Of a DNA stretch of 6,154 bases, positions 4,826-6,154 are shown in pieces (positions within the stretch are counted from its first letter, which is position 1; each line of letters begins with the position of its first letter). Source of the stretch: a bacterium. GTDB lineage: Bacteria; Patescibacteriota; Minisyncoccia; UBA6257; UBA9933. The stretch covers positions 1 through 6,154 of the forward strand of contig JAJZBA010000036.1 in the NCBI GenBank assembly GCA_021799155.1, read 5' to 3'. The translations under genes and the position numbers were made by a program. Below the pieces are notes generated by a model, which did no database searches, was not told the origin of the DNA, and worked only from the letters and a program-made list of their open reading frames with translations.

Positions 4826-6123
4826 TATTCTATCGGCAATCCTGACGGCGGGCCGACTTTTTTCGCCTCGACTCTCCGCAATCGCGGCGCCTTAACCATA
4901 ATCGCCGGGAAATGATAAACAGTCGCCAATTCTTCGGTATTTAAAACGGAAAATTTTTCCGGCTTGGTTTTATTATAGGCGCCGAATCTTCTTTCCCGAT
5001 ACTTTTGAAAAATTTCTTTTTTTAAGGCGAACTCGGTCAGTTCTTTATATTTCGGAAAAAAATGCGCCAGCCATCCGCCTTTGGCGGCAACTTTCGGCTT
5101 GAAAGCGTTTAGGTGAGAAATTCCAAACTGTTGAAAAGAACCAATGACGGCGATCGGATTTGAAGGAGTAAAACTATCGCGCCGATCGATATAGACAAAA
5201 CGGATGACGGTTTCAAAACCGAATTTTGAAATTTTATTGGAAATCGCTTTGACGATTTCCTGTTCATGGGGGTTTAAAAATTTCGAAACCGCAGCCTCTT
5301 CTTTTTTCGCCAAAGCCGGCCAGTCCGGATATTTGACCGGCGCGAAAAACAAATTTCTTATCCATTCATACAGCGCTCCGCCCAAACCTTTTTTCTTTTC
5401 TTTTTCGGTTTTTTTGCCGGTGATTTCATTAATTTTTTCAATGCCTTCGGCCTGCCAATCGTTGCCGCTCGGCGCGCCGGTCGGGCTAATTAAAGTCTGG
5501 AGCCAAATCGCTTCGCCTTCTTTCAGATTAGACATTACTTCCGAAATCGCCGCAATCGGATCAAGGCGCCTTTCTTCCGTCGGCTCTTCGAAATACTGGT
5601 AGGTTCTGATGGGATAGTAGCTTTCTTTTAACAAACCGAATTCCGCTCCAAAAACATCGTAAATTTTATTAGGAAGAGTATTTCCGAACAATTCGGTGTA
5701 ATCTTCAGCTTGGTGAATTTCCGCTTCCGGATACTGAGCGTAGATTGCCGATTCTATCAAATTGCGATATTTGGAAGGAGTATAGATGTAAAAATTAACG
5801 CCGCCGGCGTGCCCGGCCATTTCAAAAGAAATCCAAGGTTCCACCTTGCCGTTTAAATAAATGTCCACCGGCTTCATTCCGAAAGAATAAATCGCCGCCA
5901 TCTCGGAAAAAACCTGCTCCATTGCTTTCGGGGTTTTTAAAATATCTTTAGGAATTTTTACTTCAAGCATCAGCCACTCGATACTTTTAACATACCGAGT
6001 CCGAATGTATCTCATCCGCAAATTCCAGAAAATCGGAAAAAGAAAAAGTGGCAAAATCAGCCACCAAACATACCTTATTATCAAAACAATACTATCAATA
6101 ATGCCATAGAGAACCTCCATCAT
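4825..6123 (-). CDS. Membrane-anchored partner of the VirD4/HerA-like ATPase
   Basis: This 432-residue protein has one strong N-terminal membrane segment (about 10-34, IVLIIRYVWWLILPLFLFPI), then a basic stretch (RMRYIRTRYVK, 36-46) and a long soluble region, so it is probably anchored with its bulk in the cytoplasm. No P-loop or catalytic motif is seen. A charged, probably flexible Lys/Glu-rich segment lies at 229-246. The C-terminus, with VLNTEELATVYHFP (393-406) and a final GPPSGLP, resembles, from memory, the region just before the ATPase domain in fused VirD4/HerA-type proteins. This and its place upstream of the soluble ATPase suggest it is the membrane half of the same motor. Two ATGs stand in tandem at 6123 and 6120; neither has an upstream Shine-Dalgarno. 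The exact family name cannot be given. Confidence 0.75.
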   Translation of the reverse strand: MMEVLYGIIDSIVLIIRYVWWLILPLFLFPIFWNLRMRYIRTRYVKSIEWLMLEVKIPKDILKTPKAMEQVFSEMAAIYSFGMKPVDIYLNGKVEPWISFEMAGHAGGVNFYIYTPSKYRNLIESAIYAQYPEAEIHQAEDYTELFGNTLPNKIYDVFGAEFGLLKESYYPIRTYQYFEEPTEERRLDPIAAISEVMSNLKEGEAIWLQTLISPTGAPSGNDWQAEGIEKINEITGKKTEKEKKKGLGGALYEWIRNLFFAPVKYPDWPALAKKEEAAVSKFLNPHEQEIVKAISNKISKFGFETVIRFVYIDRRDSFTPSNPIAVIGSFQQFGISHLNAFKPKVAAKGGWLAHFFPKYKELTEFALKKEIFQKYRERRFGAYNKTKPEKFSVLNTEELATVYHFPAIMVKAPRLRRVEAKKVGPPSGLPIE

Positions 6124-6132
6124 AAAAATTTA

Positions 6133-6147
6133 AATTGTTCCACAATT
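6133..6147. promoter_or_regulatory. Short perfect dyad upstream of the membrane-protein gene
   Basis: AATTGT and ACAATT are separated by TCC, ten bases upstream of the first ATG of the membrane-protein gene. A dyad here could be an operator or part of an upstream terminator, but the window ends at 6154 and the AT-rich arms could occur by chance. No clear promoter is seen in 6124-6154. Confidence 0.25.
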
Positions 6148-6154
6148 AAGATCG

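Noticed and set aside
4812..4831. Perfect TTGACA on the plus strand as a -35 box
   Set aside because: It is part of the heptad array; no -10 hexamer lies 16-18 bases downstream and no rightward gene follows.
5204..5602. Plus-strand open frame of 132 codons opposite the membrane-protein gene
   Set aside because: It lies wholly inside a convincing longer gene, with no recognisable product or ribosome site.

Overview
The window reads as a compact, low-GC bacterial chromosome segment, most likely from a Patescibacteria/CPR-type organism (Parcubacteria-like). This is an inference from four things: an aspartyl-tRNA synthetase with no GAD insertion domain, a membrane protein plus VirD4/HerA-like ATPase gene pair, an S23-type four-helix-bundle gene bordered by TTGATAC-like heptad repeats, and very tight gene packing. 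Every intact reading frame uses the standard code (TGG for Trp, no in-frame TGA). No tRNA, rRNA or CRISPR array is visible.

Layout, left to right. (a) 1-894, minus strand: a nucleoside diphosphate kinase gene (ndk, 894 to 343) overlaps by 8 bases the start of a Ppx/GppA-like phosphatase gene that runs off the left edge. (b) 895-976: a short divergent intergenic region with a good extended -10 for the rightward gene and a candidate leaderless promoter for ndk. (c) 977-1510, plus strand: a single GNAT acetyltransferase gene, the only rightward gene. (d) 6123 to 1521, minus strand: one gene string read leftward, made of a membrane-anchored protein (6123-4825), an S23 four-helix-bundle cassette (about 4825-4381), a VirD4/HerA-like P-loop ATPase (4387-2900) and aspS (2897-1521). 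AspS follows the ATPase with a 2-base gap.

The membrane protein and the ATPase look like two halves of one motor: the first has a membrane segment but no P-loop, the second has Walker A and B motifs but no membrane segment. They probably form a DNA- or protein-translocating complex at the cytoplasmic membrane. AspRS and NDK are housekeeping enzymes. AspRS carries His and Gly at the two positions that usually mark a non-discriminating enzyme, so it may also charge tRNA-Asn for later amidation by GatCAB.

The most unusual region is 4378-4825. An AT-rich S23-family gene, broken by what looks like a one-base deletion, sits exactly between the two halves of the motor. It is bounded by inverted arrays of 7-base units (GTATCAA / GTGTCAG types). 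In the sense (minus-strand) RNA the two arms can pair over 21 of 22 positions, including three G-U wobbles, and the ATPase start codon lies inside one arm. This resembles the S23-encoding intervening sequences known from bacterial 23S rRNA genes, but here it lies between two protein genes. It is the best candidate in the window for an undescribed small mobile or RNA-processing element.
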